Of a stretch of 5,261 nt of DNA, positions 4,859 through 5,261 are shown one piece after another. The notes beneath the pieces were generated by a model. The model saw only the letters and a list, made by a program, of their open reading frames with translations. It was not told where the DNA came from and made no database searches. This stretch comes from Bacteroidota bacterium (GTDB lineage Bacteria > Bacteroidota > Ignavibacteria > SZUA-365 > JAADGX01): the NCBI GenBank assembly GCA_027021285.1, contig JALUUP010000522.1, forward strand, positions 1 to 5,261. Direction: 5' to 3'. The position numbers and the translations under genes were made by a program. Each line of letters opens with the position of its first letter. The stretch's first letter is position 1.

Positions 4859-5261
4859 CTATTTCCCCGGCTGACGTTCCCGTCGAGTGTCAATGTCCGG
4901 CGGGCTCAAGGGTCGCGCGAAAACCTGCACATAGTACATGGTTTTGTCCGAGGGCGAGCGGGCAACGCCGATACCTGCTTCGGTGAATTCCGGCGAGAGA
5001 ATGTTGTCCCGGTGGGGTTTGCTGGACTTCCAGCGTTCGAGCACGTGCTCAGCCGGTGCAACGGGGACGACGACTTTTCCATGAAAAGTAAACCGGTAGA
5101 GGTTTTCTCCCACGGTGGAGTAATCGTACTCCGCACGAGAGACCCGGTCCGGGGGTTCGGAACCGTCGGAGCGGGAGACATGTGAAAGACCGCGGTCGAA
5201 CCGGGCGAGTTCCTCGGCGTACGCCTGCGCAACGGCAGTCAGCACCTGGTTCAGTTTCAGC
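4859..5261 (-). CDS. CAP/SCP-domain protein (YkwD-like), N-terminus beyond the window
   Basis: The visible part is the C-terminal 133 residues or so of a CAP (SCP/PR-1) domain protein. This fold is common in secreted or envelope-linked bacterial proteins, but its biochemical role is mostly unknown. Counting from the GTG at 5245, the family landmarks are the AQAYAEELA helix (6-14), SHVSRSDGS (21-29, with H22), GENLY (46-50, with E47), W72 and KPHRDNILSP (76-85, with H78), then FTEAGIGVA (87-95) and the YYVQVFARP strand (104-112). These match the conserved His/Glu/His cavity residues of the family. The frame stays open from 5245 to the window edge with LKLNQV, which fits the usual helix before AQAYA, so the GTG at 5245 is internal and not the true start. 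A signal peptide would be expected outside the window. The tail is short and charged. It lies upstream of, and in the same direction as, rplU. Confidence 0.9.
   Translation of the reverse strand, partial: LKLNQVLTAVAQAYAEELARFDRGLSHVSRSDGSEPPDRVSRAEYDYSTVGENLYRFTFHGKVVVPVAPAEHVLERWKSSKPHRDNILSPEFTEAGIGVARSPSDKTMYYVQVFARPLSPPDIDTRRERQPGK

Noticed and set aside
5243..5245. GTG at 5245 as the true start of the CAP protein
   Set aside because: The frame is open upstream to the window edge and encodes LKLNQV in good agreement with the family's helix before AQAYA. The GTG also falls inside the domain.

Overview
The window reads like a bacterial chromosome segment of housekeeping character. It is moderately GC-rich, with real coding on both strands and short intergenic regions full of decayed, phrase-like repeats. 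The organism is probably an uncultured or little-studied relative of the Bacteroidetes/Chlorobi (FCB) assemblage or a neighbouring phylum. This is an inference from the look of the L21, L27, malate dehydrogenase and PolX proteins, from a secreted lipoprotein of a style common in FCB genomes, and from the repeat strings. I cannot run a phylogeny.

Plus strand, left part. A PolX-family protein (153-1829) is followed by a repeat-rich spacer (1830-2065) and then the small signal recognition particle RNA gene (about 2101-2208), which has its own sigma70-like promoter. A strong two-way hairpin terminator (2217-2247) separates this strand from the convergent minus-strand genes.

Minus strand, right part, in transcription order from the right edge. 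A CAP/SCP-domain protein (4859 to beyond 5261) has its N-terminus outside the window. A promoter then precedes rplU (4383-4721) and rpmA (4139-4393), which overlap by 11 bases and encode ribosomal proteins L21 and L27. An intrinsic terminator (4093-4122) follows. Malate dehydrogenase mdh (3130-4053) comes next, with its likely promoter overlapping the rpmA terminator. A lipoprotein of unknown function (2269-3099) starts 30 bases after mdh and is probably co-transcribed with it.

The genes cover translation (L21, L27), protein targeting (SRP RNA), the TCA cycle (MDH), DNA repair or nucleic-acid processing (PolX) and the cell envelope (lipoprotein, CAP protein). They do not form one pathway. I found no CRISPR array, tRNA, transposase or prophage gene. 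The most interesting observation is that the PolX protein keeps every metal-binding residue of its PHP nuclease domain but has lost the catalytic aspartates of its polymerase domain. It therefore looks like a nuclease, or a DNA-binding nuclease scaffold, derived from a polymerase. The second is a cluster of several unrelated phrase-like repeat remnants in the two plus-strand intergenic regions. I see no clear undescribed multi-gene system.
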